Shown here one piece after another: positions 52,606-61,717 of a stretch of DNA of 64,000 bases; position 1 is the stretch's first letter; every line of letters begins with the position of its first letter. The notes under the pieces were generated by a model. The model was not told the origin of the DNA and ran no database searches. It saw only the letters and a list, made by a program, of their open reading frames with translations. The translations under genes and the position numbers were made by a program. The stretch is from Arthrobacter sp. B6 (GTDB lineage: Bacteria > Actinomycetota > Actinomycetes > Actinomycetales > Micrococcaceae), in contig NZ_KV467168.1 of the NCBI RefSeq assembly GCF_001663775.1, positions 1,460,083 through 1,524,082 on the forward strand, read 5' to 3'.

Positions 52606-53808
52606 GTGTCTCAGCACGCCAGTCCCGGCCAGCACCGCGCCGCCCGGTCAGAGTCCACCACCCCGGAGTCTGCCCCGTCCGCTCCCACGACGTCGGAGCG
52701 CGAAACCGCAGTCCGGCCCCCAAGCACCCAGCCCACGTCCGCGGACATCCGGCGCTGGCGCCAGTACCTGGCTGACGAACGCGCGGAGGCCGCTGTCTAC
52801 CGCGATTTGGCGCAGAACCGGCGCGGCGAAGAACGCGACATCCTATTGGCCTTGGCTGAAGCAGAGGGCCGGCACGAGGCTCATTGGCTTAGCCTCCTGG
52901 GCGAACACGCCGAAAAATCCCGCCACGCGTCGCTGCGCAGCCAATTGCTGGGCTTCCTTGCCCGCCACTTCGGCTCGGTCTTTGTCCTGGCACTTGCCCA
53001 GCGCGCCGAAGGCCGCTCCCCCTACGCCAAGGACCCTTCTGCAACGCCGGCCATGGCCGCTGACGAACAGATCCACGAGGAAGTGGTCCGTGGCCTGGCA
53101 ACGCGGGGCCGCAACCGGCTGGCCGGGACATTCCGCGCTGCCGTGTTCGGAGCCAACGATGGCCTTGTCAGCAACCTGTCCCTGGTCATGGGCATGGCGG
53201 CCTCCGGCGTGGCCAGCAGCGTGGTGCTCCTGAGCGGCATCGCAGGGCTTCTGGCCGGCGCGCTTTCCATGGGTGCCGGCGAATTCGTCTCCGTCCGGTC
53301 GCAGCGTGAACTCCTCGCGGCCACCCGGCCCACCCAAATCACCCTCGCGGCAGCACCCAAGCTGGACATCGAACATAACGAGCTGCTGCTCGTGTACCTG
53401 GCGCGTGGCATGTCCCACGAAGCAGCTGAGCACCGCGTGGCGGAACGCATGGGACTGCTCTCCTGCGACTGCGATCCCAGCCTGTCCCTGCAGCCCGAGC
53501 TCCCCGAAACAGGGGACCAGCACGAAGCCGTGGGAACCGCCTTGGGCGCGTCATTGTCCAGCTTCTGCTTCTTTGCTTCCGGAGCCATCGTGCCCATTCT
53601 TCCCTTCCTTTTCGGCATGACAGGCGTGGCCGCCCTGGTGGTGGCCGGCGTCCTGGTGGGCCTGGCACTGCTGATGACCGGCGGCGTCGTTGGCCTGCTG
53701 TCCGGGACGTCACCGCTGACGCGGGGGTTGCGGCAGCTGGCCATCGGTCTGGGCGCCGCAGCAGTGACTTATGTGCTTGGCCTGGCCTTCGGCACTGTGG
53801 TGGGCTGA
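52606..53808 (+). CDS. membrane-bound ferritin-like / VIT1-CCC1 fusion (MbfA type)
   Basis: A 400-residue protein combining a disordered N-terminus (1-45), a ferritin-like helical domain (~45-135: RRWRQYLADERAEAAVYRDL, LALAEAEGRHEAHWLSLL) and a VIT1/CCC1 transporter (from ~170: FRAAVFGANDGLVSNLSLVMG, GALSMGAGEFVSVRSQREL, GAIVPILPFLFG). MbfA proteins export iron or manganese and sense them by the ferritin part. GTG 52606 follows AGGAG by 5 nt. The stop overlaps the next start by one base. Confidence 0.9.
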   Translation: MSQHASPGQHRAARSESTTPESAPSAPTTSERETAVRPPSTQPTSADIRRWRQYLADERAEAAVYRDLAQNRRGEERDILLALAEAEGRHEAHWLSLLGEHAEKSRHASLRSQLLGFLARHFGSVFVLALAQRAEGRSPYAKDPSATPAMAADEQIHEEVVRGLATRGRNRLAGTFRAAVFGANDGLVSNLSLVMGMAASGVASSVVLLSGIAGLLAGALSMGAGEFVSVRSQRELLAATRPTQITLAAAPKLDIEHNELLLVYLARGMSHEAAEHRVAERMGLLSCDCDPSLSLQPELPETGDQHEAVGTALGASLSSFCFFASGAIVPILPFLFGMTGVAALVVAGVLVGLALLMTGGVVGLLSGTSPLTRGLRQLAIGLGAAAVTYVLGLAFGTVVG

Positions 53809-54704
53809 TGGACAACCTTACCCAGCAGCGCCCGCAAAGCAGCGGGCGGCGATCTGCGGGGCGTTCCCTGCGGAACGTCCTGCTGGGGATTACCGCCGGC
53901 ACCACGGCCCTGGTGGTTGGTGGCGTGGTCTACGGCGGCTCACGCGTAGGGGAATTGCTGGATATCCGCATTGGCCCGGGACCGGTCCAACCGGGGGAAG
54001 CCGGAGGCGTCCGGCCTGCCGCCGATGGCCGGCCTGACGCTCCCCCGCCCGGCCTCGAGGAGGAAGACGCGCCGCTGGGAACGCCGGAACGGCCCCCGTA
54101 TGTGAGCGATTCCTACCGGTTCCTGGCGACAAACGACGACGGCACACCCGTGGGGTATTCACCGTGCCGGCCGCTGCACTACGTGGTAAACGCGGAGCTG
54201 GTCCCGTCCGGCGCGCAGGACCTCATCCCGGAGGCAATGGACACCATGTCGCAGGCCACCGGGATCCGTTTCATTTACGACGGCCCCACCAGCGAACAGC
54301 CCTCCGCGCAGCGCGCGCCGTACCAGCCGGACGAGTATGGCGACCGCTGGGCGCCGCTGCTGGTCTCCTGGACCACCCCCGAGGTGGCTCCGCACCTCAA
54401 GGGCAAAGTGATCGGCACAGGCGGAAGCACGCATTTCAGCTACGACGACGGGCCCAAGACTTTCGTCACCGGCAGCCTGGAGCTGGACGCCCCGCAGATC
54501 GCCGAAGAGCTGCGGCAACCGGACGGCGAGCTGTACGCCACGGCCGTCATCCTGCACGAGCTCAGCCACGTCATGGGACTGGAACACGTGGAGGACCACC
54601 GGCAGCTCATGTACCCGGAGATCGGCACGCCGGAGGGCCTTGCAGCGGGCGATCTCAACGGCCTGTATGAACTGGCCGGTGCCCTCTGCCGGAAAGACCT
54701 GTAG
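53808..54704 (+). CDS. matrixin-like zinc metalloprotease
   Basis: A 298-residue extracytoplasmic protease. One N-terminal membrane segment (LLGITAGTTALVVGGVVYGG, ~25-45) may be a signal anchor; a Pro/Gly/Glu-rich linker follows (~60-95). The catalytic zinc motif HELSHVMGLEHVED and the Met-turn LMYPEI are complete. It starts at the overlapping TGATG with the previous gene, so both are in one operon. The substrate is unknown. Confidence 0.9.
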   Translation: MDNLTQQRPQSSGRRSAGRSLRNVLLGITAGTTALVVGGVVYGGSRVGELLDIRIGPGPVQPGEAGGVRPAADGRPDAPPPGLEEEDAPLGTPERPPYVSDSYRFLATNDDGTPVGYSPCRPLHYVVNAELVPSGAQDLIPEAMDTMSQATGIRFIYDGPTSEQPSAQRAPYQPDEYGDRWAPLLVSWTTPEVAPHLKGKVIGTGGSTHFSYDDGPKTFVTGSLELDAPQIAEELRQPDGELYATAVILHELSHVMGLEHVEDHRQLMYPEIGTPEGLAAGDLNGLYELAGALCRKDL

Positions 54705-54739
54705 GCGCGGCACCCGCGGAGACGCGCGAAGTCCTCTGG

Positions 54740-55873
54740 CTACCCGCCGATCACGGCGAGCGCGTCGTCAACGGTGTCCACCAGGAAGATCCGGTCCGCC
54801 ATGGCCCGTCCGGCTGCCAGCCGCTGGAGCATGGGCCAGGCAGGGTACTCCTGCTGCCAATAGCGGCTGCCCACCAGGACCATCGGCGTGACGGCTTCGC
54901 GTGCGCTGTAGTAGTTTTCGCACGCGTCCTGGAACATTTCCTGAATGGTACCGGCCGCTCCGGGCAGGAAGATGATGCCGCCGTTGCAGACCTCCAGCAG
55001 AATCGCCTCGCGCACGGCGTTGGCGAAGTACTTGGCAATGTGCGTGGCAAAGTAGTTTGGCGGCTCATGACCGTAGAACCAGGTGGGGATGCCCAGCGAG
55101 GGCGTTCCGTCAGGATAACGTTCGACGACGGCGGCCGCGGCCCGGACCCACGCGGACACGGAGGGGCGGAAGCCGGGCACGGACCCCAGTGAAGCCAGCG
55201 CCTCCTCGAACTCGTGCTGGGGAATACCGCTGAGGTAGGCACCCAGGTTGGCGGCCTCCATGGCGCCGGGACCGCCTCCGGTGGCCACCAGCCTCCCGCT
55301 CCCCGCCAACAGCCTGCCCAATGTTGCCGCCTGGGCGAACTCCGGAGTACCGCGCTGGGCGTTGTGGCCTCCCATCACGCCCACTACGGTCAGTCCGGCA
55401 GCCACGTCGGAGCGGACCAATTCGTCCAGGGCGTCTCCGATGGCGTGGTCGTGCAGCGCCGAAGCCAGGGTGGCGTCCAGCCGGCGCCGTTGCCCGGAGC
55501 GGATGCTCCACTGGTAGACGAGTGCATCAGGCAGCTCCTCATAAGGGTTATGGTCCAGCCCGGCGTACAACTCTTGAGGCGTGTACAGCCGTGCCCGGTA
55601 GGGGTCGAAGGGCACGCCCTCAAGCCGGGGAAAGATCAGTGCGCCCCGTCGTCGCAGGTTATCTTCGACACCCTGGTCAAAAGTGCAGCCCAGGAAGATG
55701 GCCCCTTCGACGTCAAGGGCCTCCAGCGCTGCTTTACGCCCACGCAAGTCCAGTGACTGGGCGTGCCAGCCGTGCATGGCCACTGCGCCGCCCGCCACCA
55801 GTCGGTCGAAGCTGTCCAGGCTTTCGACCTCCAGGGTCCGCGGGCTGGAGCCCAGGCTGCCGGAGAGGTTCAT
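54740..55873 (-). CDS. LOG/TIGR00730-like Rossmann-fold protein
   Basis: A 377-residue protein with two Rossmann-like halves. The C-terminal half carries the nucleotide-monophosphate-binding patterns VVGVMGGHN, LVATGGGPGAMEAAN and IFLPGAAGTIQEMFQ (LOG motif PGGxGTxxE with Ala at the second Gly). LOG proteins act as phosphoribohydrolases on cytokinin-like AMPs; whether this long version does is not known. ATG 55873 lies 215 nt from the divergent GntR gene. Confidence 0.85.
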   Translation of the reverse strand: MNLSGSLGSSPRTLEVESLDSFDRLVAGGAVAMHGWHAQSLDLRGRKAALEALDVEGAIFLGCTFDQGVEDNLRRRGALIFPRLEGVPFDPYRARLYTPQELYAGLDHNPYEELPDALVYQWSIRSGQRRRLDATLASALHDHAIGDALDELVRSDVAAGLTVVGVMGGHNAQRGTPEFAQAATLGRLLAGSGRLVATGGGPGAMEAANLGAYLSGIPQHEFEEALASLGSVPGFRPSVSAWVRAAAAVVERYPDGTPSLGIPTWFYGHEPPNYFATHIAKYFANAVREAILLEVCNGGIIFLPGAAGTIQEMFQDACENYYSAREAVTPMVLVGSRYWQQEYPAWPMLQRLAAGRAMADRIFLVDTVDDALAVIGG

Positions 55874-56008
55874 GCCGGGGACCTGGCGTTCACCGGACAG
55901 CTGATCGGTTGTTCATCGGCCCAGCCTACTGTTGTATGCCGCCCCATGGCTGGATCACGGGTCTTTTGCTGCCCGAAGGGAGTTTGCTACTATCGTCCCA
56001 AAGGCAGT

Positions 56009-56038
56009 ATGTCCTATCAAGCGAACATAGGCTGACAT
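56009..56038. promoter_or_regulatory. nested inverted repeat in GntR promoter
   Basis: ATGTC (56009-56013) with GACAT (56034-56038), enclosing CCTAT (56013-56017) with ATAGG (56027-56031). TTGCTA (55984-55989) and TATGTC (56008-56013) make a plausible -35/-10. It is a candidate autoregulatory site for the GntR protein, 50 nt before its start. Confidence 0.5.
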
Positions 56039-56087
56039 TCGCGGTGGCCGGCAGAACCGGCAGCCGTGGAACACGAGGGAGCGCTCA

Positions 56088-56828
56088 ATGGCGAATCAAC
56101 TAAATCTCAACATCGACCGCTCTTCGCCAGTGCCCCTCTACCACCAAGTAGTACAGGGCATTGAGTCTGCCATCCACACCGGGCTGCTTCCTCCCGGCAG
56201 CCGGTTGGACAACGAGATAGACCTTGCAGCCCAGCTCAACCTCTCCCGGCCAACCATGCGCAAAGCCATGGATGAGCTGGTTCGCTCCGGACTGCTGGTG
56301 CGCAAGCGCGGCGTCGGAACCCAGGTGGTTTCCAGCCAGGTACGAAGGCCCCTGGAACTTTCCAGCCTCTACGATGACCTCAGCAACAACGGAAGCAAAC
56401 CCACCACTGACGTCCTCAGCTTCTCGCACATCGAAGCAGACGAAGCCACCCGCGAAGCCCTCCAGCTTCCTTCAGGTGCCAAGGTTTACCACTTCACCCG
56501 ACTGCGCAGGGTGGGCGGCAAGCCCCTGGCGCTGATGGAGAACTGGGTGCGCGATGACATCACGTCCATCGATGAAGCCCAGCTCAGCGCCCAGGGCCTG
56601 TACGGCATCCTGCGTAACGGCGGAGTGAACTTCCGGCTCGCCTCGCAGCGCATCGGGGCCATGGTGGCCAACGACTACCAGGCATCCCTGCTGGAGACCG
56701 AACCGGGTTCAGCCTTGGTGACCATGGAACGCACCGCCGTCGATGACACCGGGCGCAATGTGGAAACCGGCCACCACGTCTACCGCGGCGATTCCTACAG
56801 TTTCGAAATGACCCTCGTCCAGCGCTAG
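56088..56828 (+). CDS. GntR/HutC-family regulator of inositol genes
   Basis: A 246-residue regulator. N-terminal winged helix: VPLYHQVVQGIESAIHTGLLPPGSRLDNEIDLAAQLNLSRPTMRKAMDELV; the rest is a UTRA ligand domain (YHFTRLRRVGGKPLALMENWV, ALVTMERTAVDDTGRNVE). Its place 64 nt before iolB suggests it controls inositol catabolism, as the GntR-type IolR does in Corynebacterium glutamicum. Ligand identity is inferred. Confidence 0.92.
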   Translation: MANQLNLNIDRSSPVPLYHQVVQGIESAIHTGLLPPGSRLDNEIDLAAQLNLSRPTMRKAMDELVRSGLLVRKRGVGTQVVSSQVRRPLELSSLYDDLSNNGSKPTTDVLSFSHIEADEATREALQLPSGAKVYHFTRLRRVGGKPLALMENWVRDDITSIDEAQLSAQGLYGILRNGGVNFRLASQRIGAMVANDYQASLLETEPGSALVTMERTAVDDTGRNVETGHHVYRGDSYSFEMTLVQR

Positions 56829-56892
56829 GACCACACCAGCGGCGCCGGGGCGCTTTCAACGCCAGCTGTGCCCTCAACGAAAGAGCAAATCC

Positions 56893-57792
56893 ATGGCCAA
56901 TTGGGTCTATCCGCTCGGTTCCGCCGCCGACGGCAACTGGGACGTCTCCCTTGGAACGTCCGACTCGGCACTCAAAGTGGACGGCTGGGCCCACACGGGC
57001 CTGAAAGTCGCGACGCTCGCGGCGGGTGCCGCCGTCGTACTTCCGGCCGCCGGCGAGGAGCGCATTGTGGTTCCGCTGAGCGGATCCTTCAGCGCCGCCG
57101 TCGACGGCCAGGACTTCGAGCTGGCCGGCAGGGCCAGCGTCTTCAGCGGCCCCAGCGACGTGCTCTACACAGCTGTGGAGAAGGCCGTCACCATCAGCTC
57201 GGCCGACGGCGGAAGGGTAGCCATTGCGACCGCTCCGGCCCAGGCGTCCCACCCCACGCGGCTGGTAAGCGCGGCGGAAACCCCGGTGGAGCTCCGCGGG
57301 GCCGGCAACTGCTCACGCCAGGTGCACAACTTCGGCACCCCGGCCGCGCTGGAAGCCGACCGCTTTATCGTCTGCGAGGTCATCACGCCCGCGGGCAACT
57401 GGTCCTCGTATCCTCCGCACAAGCACGACGAGGAGAAGGACGGCGAAACCAGCCTCGAGGAGATCTACTACTTCGAGACCCGGGTTGCGCCCGGCGGACC
57501 GGCCGCGGCTGGCCCGCAGGGCGACGCCATCGGCTACCAGCGTGTCTACGCCTCGGATGATCGGCCCATCAACGTCTCGGCGGAGGTCCGCACCGGCGAC
57601 GTTGTCCTGGTCCCCTACGGCTGGCACGGGCCCGCAATGGCCGCCCCGGGCTACGACCTGTACTACCTGAACGTGATGGCCGGCCCCGGCCCGGTCCGCG
57701 ACTGGCTCATCAGCGATGATCCGCACCACGGCTGGATCCGCCAGACCTGGGAGGGCCAGGACGTGGACCCCCGCCTGCCATTCGGGGCATAG
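56893..57792 (+). CDS. iolB: 5-deoxy-glucuronate isomerase IolB
   Basis: A 299-residue bicupin that converts 5-deoxyglucuronate to 2-deoxy-5-keto-gluconate in myo-inositol breakdown. Diagnostic blocks: SYPPHKHDEEKD with the metal histidines, LEEIYYFETRV, YQRVYASDDRPINVSAEV, VPYGWHGPAMAAPGYDLYYLNVMAGP. Length matches the family. It follows the GntR gene on the plus strand; the rest of the pathway lies on the minus strand at 59.7-64 kb. Confidence 0.95.
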   Translation: MANWVYPLGSAADGNWDVSLGTSDSALKVDGWAHTGLKVATLAAGAAVVLPAAGEERIVVPLSGSFSAAVDGQDFELAGRASVFSGPSDVLYTAVEKAVTISSADGGRVAIATAPAQASHPTRLVSAAETPVELRGAGNCSRQVHNFGTPAALEADRFIVCEVITPAGNWSSYPPHKHDEEKDGETSLEEIYYFETRVAPGGPAAAGPQGDAIGYQRVYASDDRPINVSAEVRTGDVVLVPYGWHGPAMAAPGYDLYYLNVMAGPGPVRDWLISDDPHHGWIRQTWEGQDVDPRLPFGA

Positions 57793-57821
57793 CCTGGAGT
57801 CCTCCTCCCTTGGGGGACGGC

Positions 57822-59036
57822 CTAGCGGGCAACAGTGACCGGCTCGGCGGCGACGCGTCCTGCGGCCGGGGAAGGTGCCGTCTGCCGGGCAGTCCTCTTG
57901 GCACCGGCGGCGGCAACGATCATCACTCCGAAGCCAAGGAAAGTGATGGCGGCCCCGGCCCAGATGGGCGAGGTGTAGCCGAAGCCGGCGGTGATGGTCA
58001 CCCCGCCGAGCCATGCGCCGAGGGCGTTTCCGACGTTGAAGGCGCCGATGTTCGCCCCGGAGGCCAGGGTGGGGGCGCTGCTTGCGTATTTCATGACGCG
58101 CATCTGGAGGCCCGGAACAGTGGCGAAGCCAAAGCCTCCCATGAGCACCATTGAAGCTATGGTGAGGGGCTGGCTGTTGGCGGTCAGGGCAAAGCCCACC
58201 AGGATCACTGCCAGTACGGCCAGGACCAGCAGGAGGGTGCGGTCCACGTTTCGGTCCGCCGCCCTGCCGCCCAGAGTGTTGCCGGCGAACAGTCCAACAC
58301 CAAAGAGGATCAGGAGCCAAGGCACGGTGGAGGCCTCGAAGCCGGAGACCTCGGTGAGCGTAAAGGCGATGTAGGTGAAGGCACCAAACATGCCGCCATA
58401 GCCAAGGACGGTGACAAGGATGGACAGCCAGACCTGGCCAGAGCCGAAGGCCCGGAGTTCGCTGCGGAGGCTTGGCGTGGAGCCGCCATGGCCGGTCCTG
58501 GGCACCAGCGTGAGAATACCGGCCAGGGCAACGACGCCGATTCCCGTGATGGCCCAGAAAGTGGAGCGCCAGCCGGCTGCCTGTCCGAGCATGGTGCCGA
58601 ATGGAACTCCGAGGACGTTGGCGGCGGTGAGCCCCGTGAACATAATGGCGATGGCGCCGGCCTTCTTAGTGGGGGCCACCATATCCGCTGCCACCACGGC
58701 TCCGATGCCAAAGAAGGCGCCATGAGCGAGGGCTGCGACGACCCGGCCGACCATCATCATCCAATAGTCAGGGGCCATAGCCGAGATCAGGTTTCCGGCG
58801 ATGAACAGCACCAGCAGGACGGCGAGGACGGGCTTGCGGTCGAAACGTGTCACGGCAGCGGTTAGCAGCAGGGCGCCAATGACGACGGCGAGGGCGTAAC
58901 CGGAGATCAGCCAGCCGGCAGAGGCCTCGCTGACGCTGAAGTCGGCGGCAACCTCGGGCAGCAGGCCCATGATCACGAACTCGGTGAGTCCGATGCCGAA
59001 CCCGCCAAGGGCGAGGGCTAACAGGCCAACAGGCAT
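57822..59036 (-). CDS. MFS transporter, AraJ/YdhP-like DHA1
   Basis: A 404-residue 12-helix permease: FGIGLTEFVIMGLLPEVAADF at helix 1 is the AraJ-type opening; GHGAFF-like segment AALAHGAFFGIGAVVAADMV and VPFGTMLGQAAGWRSTFW are typical. Such proteins export sugars or drugs. It is divergent from a MarR gene, forming a regulator/efflux pair inside the inositol locus. GAAGGAG precedes ATG 59036. Confidence 0.92.
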   Translation of the reverse strand: MPVGLLALALGGFGIGLTEFVIMGLLPEVAADFSVSEASAGWLISGYALAVVIGALLLTAAVTRFDRKPVLAVLLVLFIAGNLISAMAPDYWMMMVGRVVAALAHGAFFGIGAVVAADMVAPTKKAGAIAIMFTGLTAANVLGVPFGTMLGQAAGWRSTFWAITGIGVVALAGILTLVPRTGHGGSTPSLRSELRAFGSGQVWLSILVTVLGYGGMFGAFTYIAFTLTEVSGFEASTVPWLLILFGVGLFAGNTLGGRAADRNVDRTLLLVLAVLAVILVGFALTANSQPLTIASMVLMGGFGFATVPGLQMRVMKYASSAPTLASGANIGAFNVGNALGAWLGGVTITAGFGYTSPIWAGAAITFLGFGVMIVAAAGAKRTARQTAPSPAAGRVAAEPVTVAR

Positions 59037-59080
59037 GGCGAAGCTCCTTCAAATGCATATGGGCGGGGAGGGGCGTAAGC

Positions 59081-59142
59081 TAATAGTTGCAGACGCGTTA
59101 TTTATTGTTGCACAAGCATATACCGCGCGCAAGCAACTATTA
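59081..59142. promoter_or_regulatory. operator arms between divergent MFS and MarR genes
   Basis: TAATAGTTGC (59081-59090) and GCAACTATTA (59133-59142) are perfect 10-bp inverted copies 42 nt apart, and a half-palindrome TTGTTGCACAA (59105-59115) lies between. Each arm could bind one regulator dimer controlling both divergent genes. Confidence 0.75.
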
Positions 59143-59192
59143 ACCGTGCCCCTTTCACGTTCTGGGGACGAGAGCTTTGAAGGGAATGGCTG

Positions 59193-59648
59193 ATGGGCAT
59201 TAAGGACGACGCTGTTGAAGTCCGGGCGCAGGGCTGGCGAACGCTGGCGGCTTTGCACGGCTTGATCGAGGCGGAACTGGAACGCTCACTGCAGGCTGCA
59301 GCGGACCTGTCAGTTGTGGAGTACACCGTGCTCGATGCCCTTAGTCGGCAGGACGGGTGGCACATGCGCATGCAGCAGCTGGCCCGGGCCACGGCGCTGA
59401 GCGCAAGCGCCACGACACGCCTTGTGAACAGGCTGGAGGACCGCGGGTTGCTGACACGAATCCTGTGCGCCGATGACCGCCGCGGGATCTACACCGAGCT
59501 CACGGCCGGCGGGATCAAGCTGCTTGAGGAGGCCCGCCCAATCCACGACACCACGCTGGAGCGCGCCCTGGCTGAGGCCCAGGAGGTACCCGAGCTGGCT
59601 GCGCTGGTGGACGCCCTCCCGAGGCTCCACACGCGCTCGCACGCGTAG
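59193..59648 (+). CDS. MarR family regulator
   Basis: A 151-residue MarR protein: VVEYTVLDALSRQDGWHMRMQQLARATALSASATTRLVNRLEDRGLLTRILCADDRRGIYTELT is the winged helix. It likely represses the divergent MFS gene through the 59081-59142 arms. Its stop is 12 nt before a long palindrome that also serves the convergent iolG gene. Confidence 0.92.
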   Translation: MGIKDDAVEVRAQGWRTLAALHGLIEAELERSLQAAADLSVVEYTVLDALSRQDGWHMRMQQLARATALSASATTRLVNRLEDRGLLTRILCADDRRGIYTELTAGGIKLLEEARPIHDTTLERALAEAQEVPELAALVDALPRLHTRSHA

Positions 59649-59659
59649 CACTCACCCTT

Positions 59660-59722
59660 GAGTTTTTGTCCAGATAACGCCCCTTTGAGACGTTCAAACG
59701 GGCCTTATCTGGACAAAAACTC
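59660..59722. repeat. long palindrome, GAGTTTTTGTCCAGATA family, copy 3
   Basis: Outer 18-bp perfect arms (59660-59677 and 59705-59722) continue inward to 29 bp with two mismatches, leaving the loop GACGT (59689-59693). The core is TTTGAGACGTTCAAA (59684-59698). It lies between the convergent MarR (12 nt) and iolG (16 nt) stops, an ideal bidirectional terminator site. Confidence 0.93.
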
Positions 59723-59737
59723 ATCAGTTGAAGCAGG

Positions 59738-60751
59738 TCAGTTGTACAGCGCCGGCTTAGGGTTCAGCCGAACGGCTACTTTCTCGCCGTTTTTTTGTGC
59801 CTCGACGCCGGCCTCACAACAGGCTGCAGTGGCGTAACCGTCCCAAGCGGAGGGGCCGCCGAGTTCGCCGCGGCCGGTTGCGTCCACCCAAGCCTGGACC
59901 TCGACGTCGTATGCCTCCACAAACCGTTCCACAAAACCTGGGCTGACCTGTCCGCCCCAGCGCCCGCCGCTGCGCGTGTACAGGCCGCGGTCACCGCCGA
60001 TGTTGACTGTTCCTTCTTCGAAGGTGGCCTGAGCCGCGACTTCGTATCCGAAGCGGGCGTTGACAAAGATTTCGACGTCGGCCAGGACGCCTGACTGTGT
60101 CTCGATCAGGACGTGCTGTGGATCGTGCTGGCCCGCCGGCGCATTCCTGGTGGCCTTACCCATCCGCACCTGCACACTGATAATTTCCTCGCCGGTGAAG
60201 AACCGGACGGCATCGAATTCGTGCACCACGGAGTCGTTGATCAGCATCTCGTTGGTAAAGCCGGGCGGAGTGTCCGGGTTGCGGTGCTGGTGGTGCAGCA
60301 TCAACAGCTCGCCCAGTTCGCGGCTGCGGATGACTTTGCCCAGGGCCGCGTATTCGGCGTCGAAGCGGCGCATGAAGCCCACCTGGATGCACTTCCTTCC
60401 CAGCGCCTGCTCCGCCTGGACAATCCGCCACGCGGAGGCGGCGTCCGGGGTCAACGGCTTTTCGCACAGGGTGGGTACGCCCTTAGCCAAGGCCTTGAGC
60501 AGGATGTCCTCGTGAAGGAAACCGGGGGTGGCGATGAGGACGGCGTTAACATCGCCGTTGTTGAGGGCTTCCTCGGCATCGGCCAGGGCCACTGCGCCTG
60601 GGATCCCTTCGACGGCGGCCTGCGCCCGCGCCAGGTCCACGTCGACGACGGCGGCCACTTCAGCACCGTGGATGCGCGTGTGGAGGCGCTGGATATGGTC
60701 CGCGCCCATGCGGCCAGCGCCGATGACGGCGACGCGAAGGGTTTCAGTCAT
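59738..60751 (-). CDS. iolG: inositol 2-dehydrogenase-type Gfo/Idh/MocA oxidoreductase
   Basis: A 337-residue NAD-dependent dehydrogenase. Rossmann motif AVIGAGRMGADHI, the catalytic lysine in CEKPLTPD, and the substrate region VGFMRRFDAEYAAL, INDSVVHEFDAVRFF. IolG oxidises myo-inositol to scyllo-inosose, the first step. Neighbours iolE-like, mmsA and iolD support the assignment. AAGGAA precedes ATG 60751. Confidence 0.92.
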   Translation of the reverse strand: MTETLRVAVIGAGRMGADHIQRLHTRIHGAEVAAVVDVDLARAQAAVEGIPGAVALADAEEALNNGDVNAVLIATPGFLHEDILLKALAKGVPTLCEKPLTPDAASAWRIVQAEQALGRKCIQVGFMRRFDAEYAALGKVIRSRELGELLMLHHQHRNPDTPPGFTNEMLINDSVVHEFDAVRFFTGEEIISVQVRMGKATRNAPAGQHDPQHVLIETQSGVLADVEIFVNARFGYEVAAQATFEEGTVNIGGDRGLYTRSGGRWGGQVSPGFVERFVEAYDVEVQAWVDATGRGELGGPSAWDGYATAACCEAGVEAQKNGEKVAVRLNPKPALYN

Positions 60752-60786
60752 AGTTGTTCCTTACGTTTCGAAGGGCCTGGCGGGCG

Positions 60787-61704
60787 CTAGCTGACGGCCG
60801 TGCGGGACCCACAGGACAGCAGGTAGTTGCGGGTGCGCTTGGCTATGGGCATCGGCACGTCGAACGCTACCGGGTACATGTCCTGCTCCACGATGCCGAA
60901 GATCGGCCGGTTCAGGGATTCCACAGCCTCGATGACGGCGCGCAGGTCCGGCAAACCGTTCGGCGGCTCGGTCATGACGCCGGCGAGGTTGGCGGCAGCC
61001 CAGGTCATGTTTTCCTCGTTGACCCGTCTCAGGATCTCGGGGTTGATTTGCTTCAGGTGCAGGTAGCCGATCCGGTCAGGGTAATTCTTGATCAGGTCCA
61101 GGCTGGAGGCTCCGCAGTATTCCGCGTGGCCGGTGTCCAGGCACAGGTTCAGGTACCTGGGGTCTGTGGCCGCGAGGAGGGTTTCGATGTCCGGCTGGGC
61201 GCCCACGTGCGAATCGGCGTGGGAGTGGAACTGCTGTTTCAGGCCGAAGTCCTCCAGCAGGGTCCTGCCCAGCCGGTTGTGTCCCTCGAAGAGGTCGTTC
61301 CAGGCTTTCTGGTCCAGCTGCCCGCTTTCCACGGCTTCACCGGTGACGTCGTCGCGCCACATGGCCGGGATGACCACGATGTGCTCGCCGCCCATGGCGG
61401 CCGTCAGTTCGGCGACCCTGCGGGCCGGCTCCCAGGCAGTCTCCCATTGGTCCAGTCCCCGGTGGAAGGCAGTGAAGACAGTTCCGGCGGTGACTTTCAG
61501 GTCGCGCTGCTTCAGCTCCCCGGCCAGCCGCGCGGGGTCGGTGGGAAGGTAGCCGTACGGACCGAGTTCGATCCACTTGTAGCCGGATTCGGCCACCTCG
61601 TCCAGGAACCGTTCCCACGGGGTCTGCTTGGGGTCGTCCGCGAACCAGACTCCCCAGGAGTCCGGAGCGGTGCCGATGATCAGCTTGTTTTCTACGTCAG
61701 TCAT
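60787..61704 (-). CDS. iolE: sugar isomerase-fold protein, probable inosose dehydratase
   Basis: A 305-residue TIM-barrel protein of the AP-endonuclease-2 superfamily. GTAPDSWGVWFADDPKQTPWERFLDEV and SGYKWIELGPYGYLP are characteristic of myo-inosose-2 dehydratase; FHSHADSHVG and LDTGHAEYCG hold likely metal ligands. It would dehydrate scyllo-inosose to the diketone. The related isomerase IolI is an alternative. GAAGGAA precedes ATG 61704; iolG follows after 35 nt. Confidence 0.85.
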   Translation of the reverse strand: MTDVENKLIIGTAPDSWGVWFADDPKQTPWERFLDEVAESGYKWIELGPYGYLPTDPARLAGELKQRDLKVTAGTVFTAFHRGLDQWETAWEPARRVAELTAAMGGEHIVVIPAMWRDDVTGEAVESGQLDQKAWNDLFEGHNRLGRTLLEDFGLKQQFHSHADSHVGAQPDIETLLAATDPRYLNLCLDTGHAEYCGASSLDLIKNYPDRIGYLHLKQINPEILRRVNEENMTWAAANLAGVMTEPPNGLPDLRAVIEAVESLNRPIFGIVEQDMYPVAFDVPMPIAKRTRNYLLSCGSRTAVS

Positions 61705-61717
61705 GTCCGTTCCTTCT

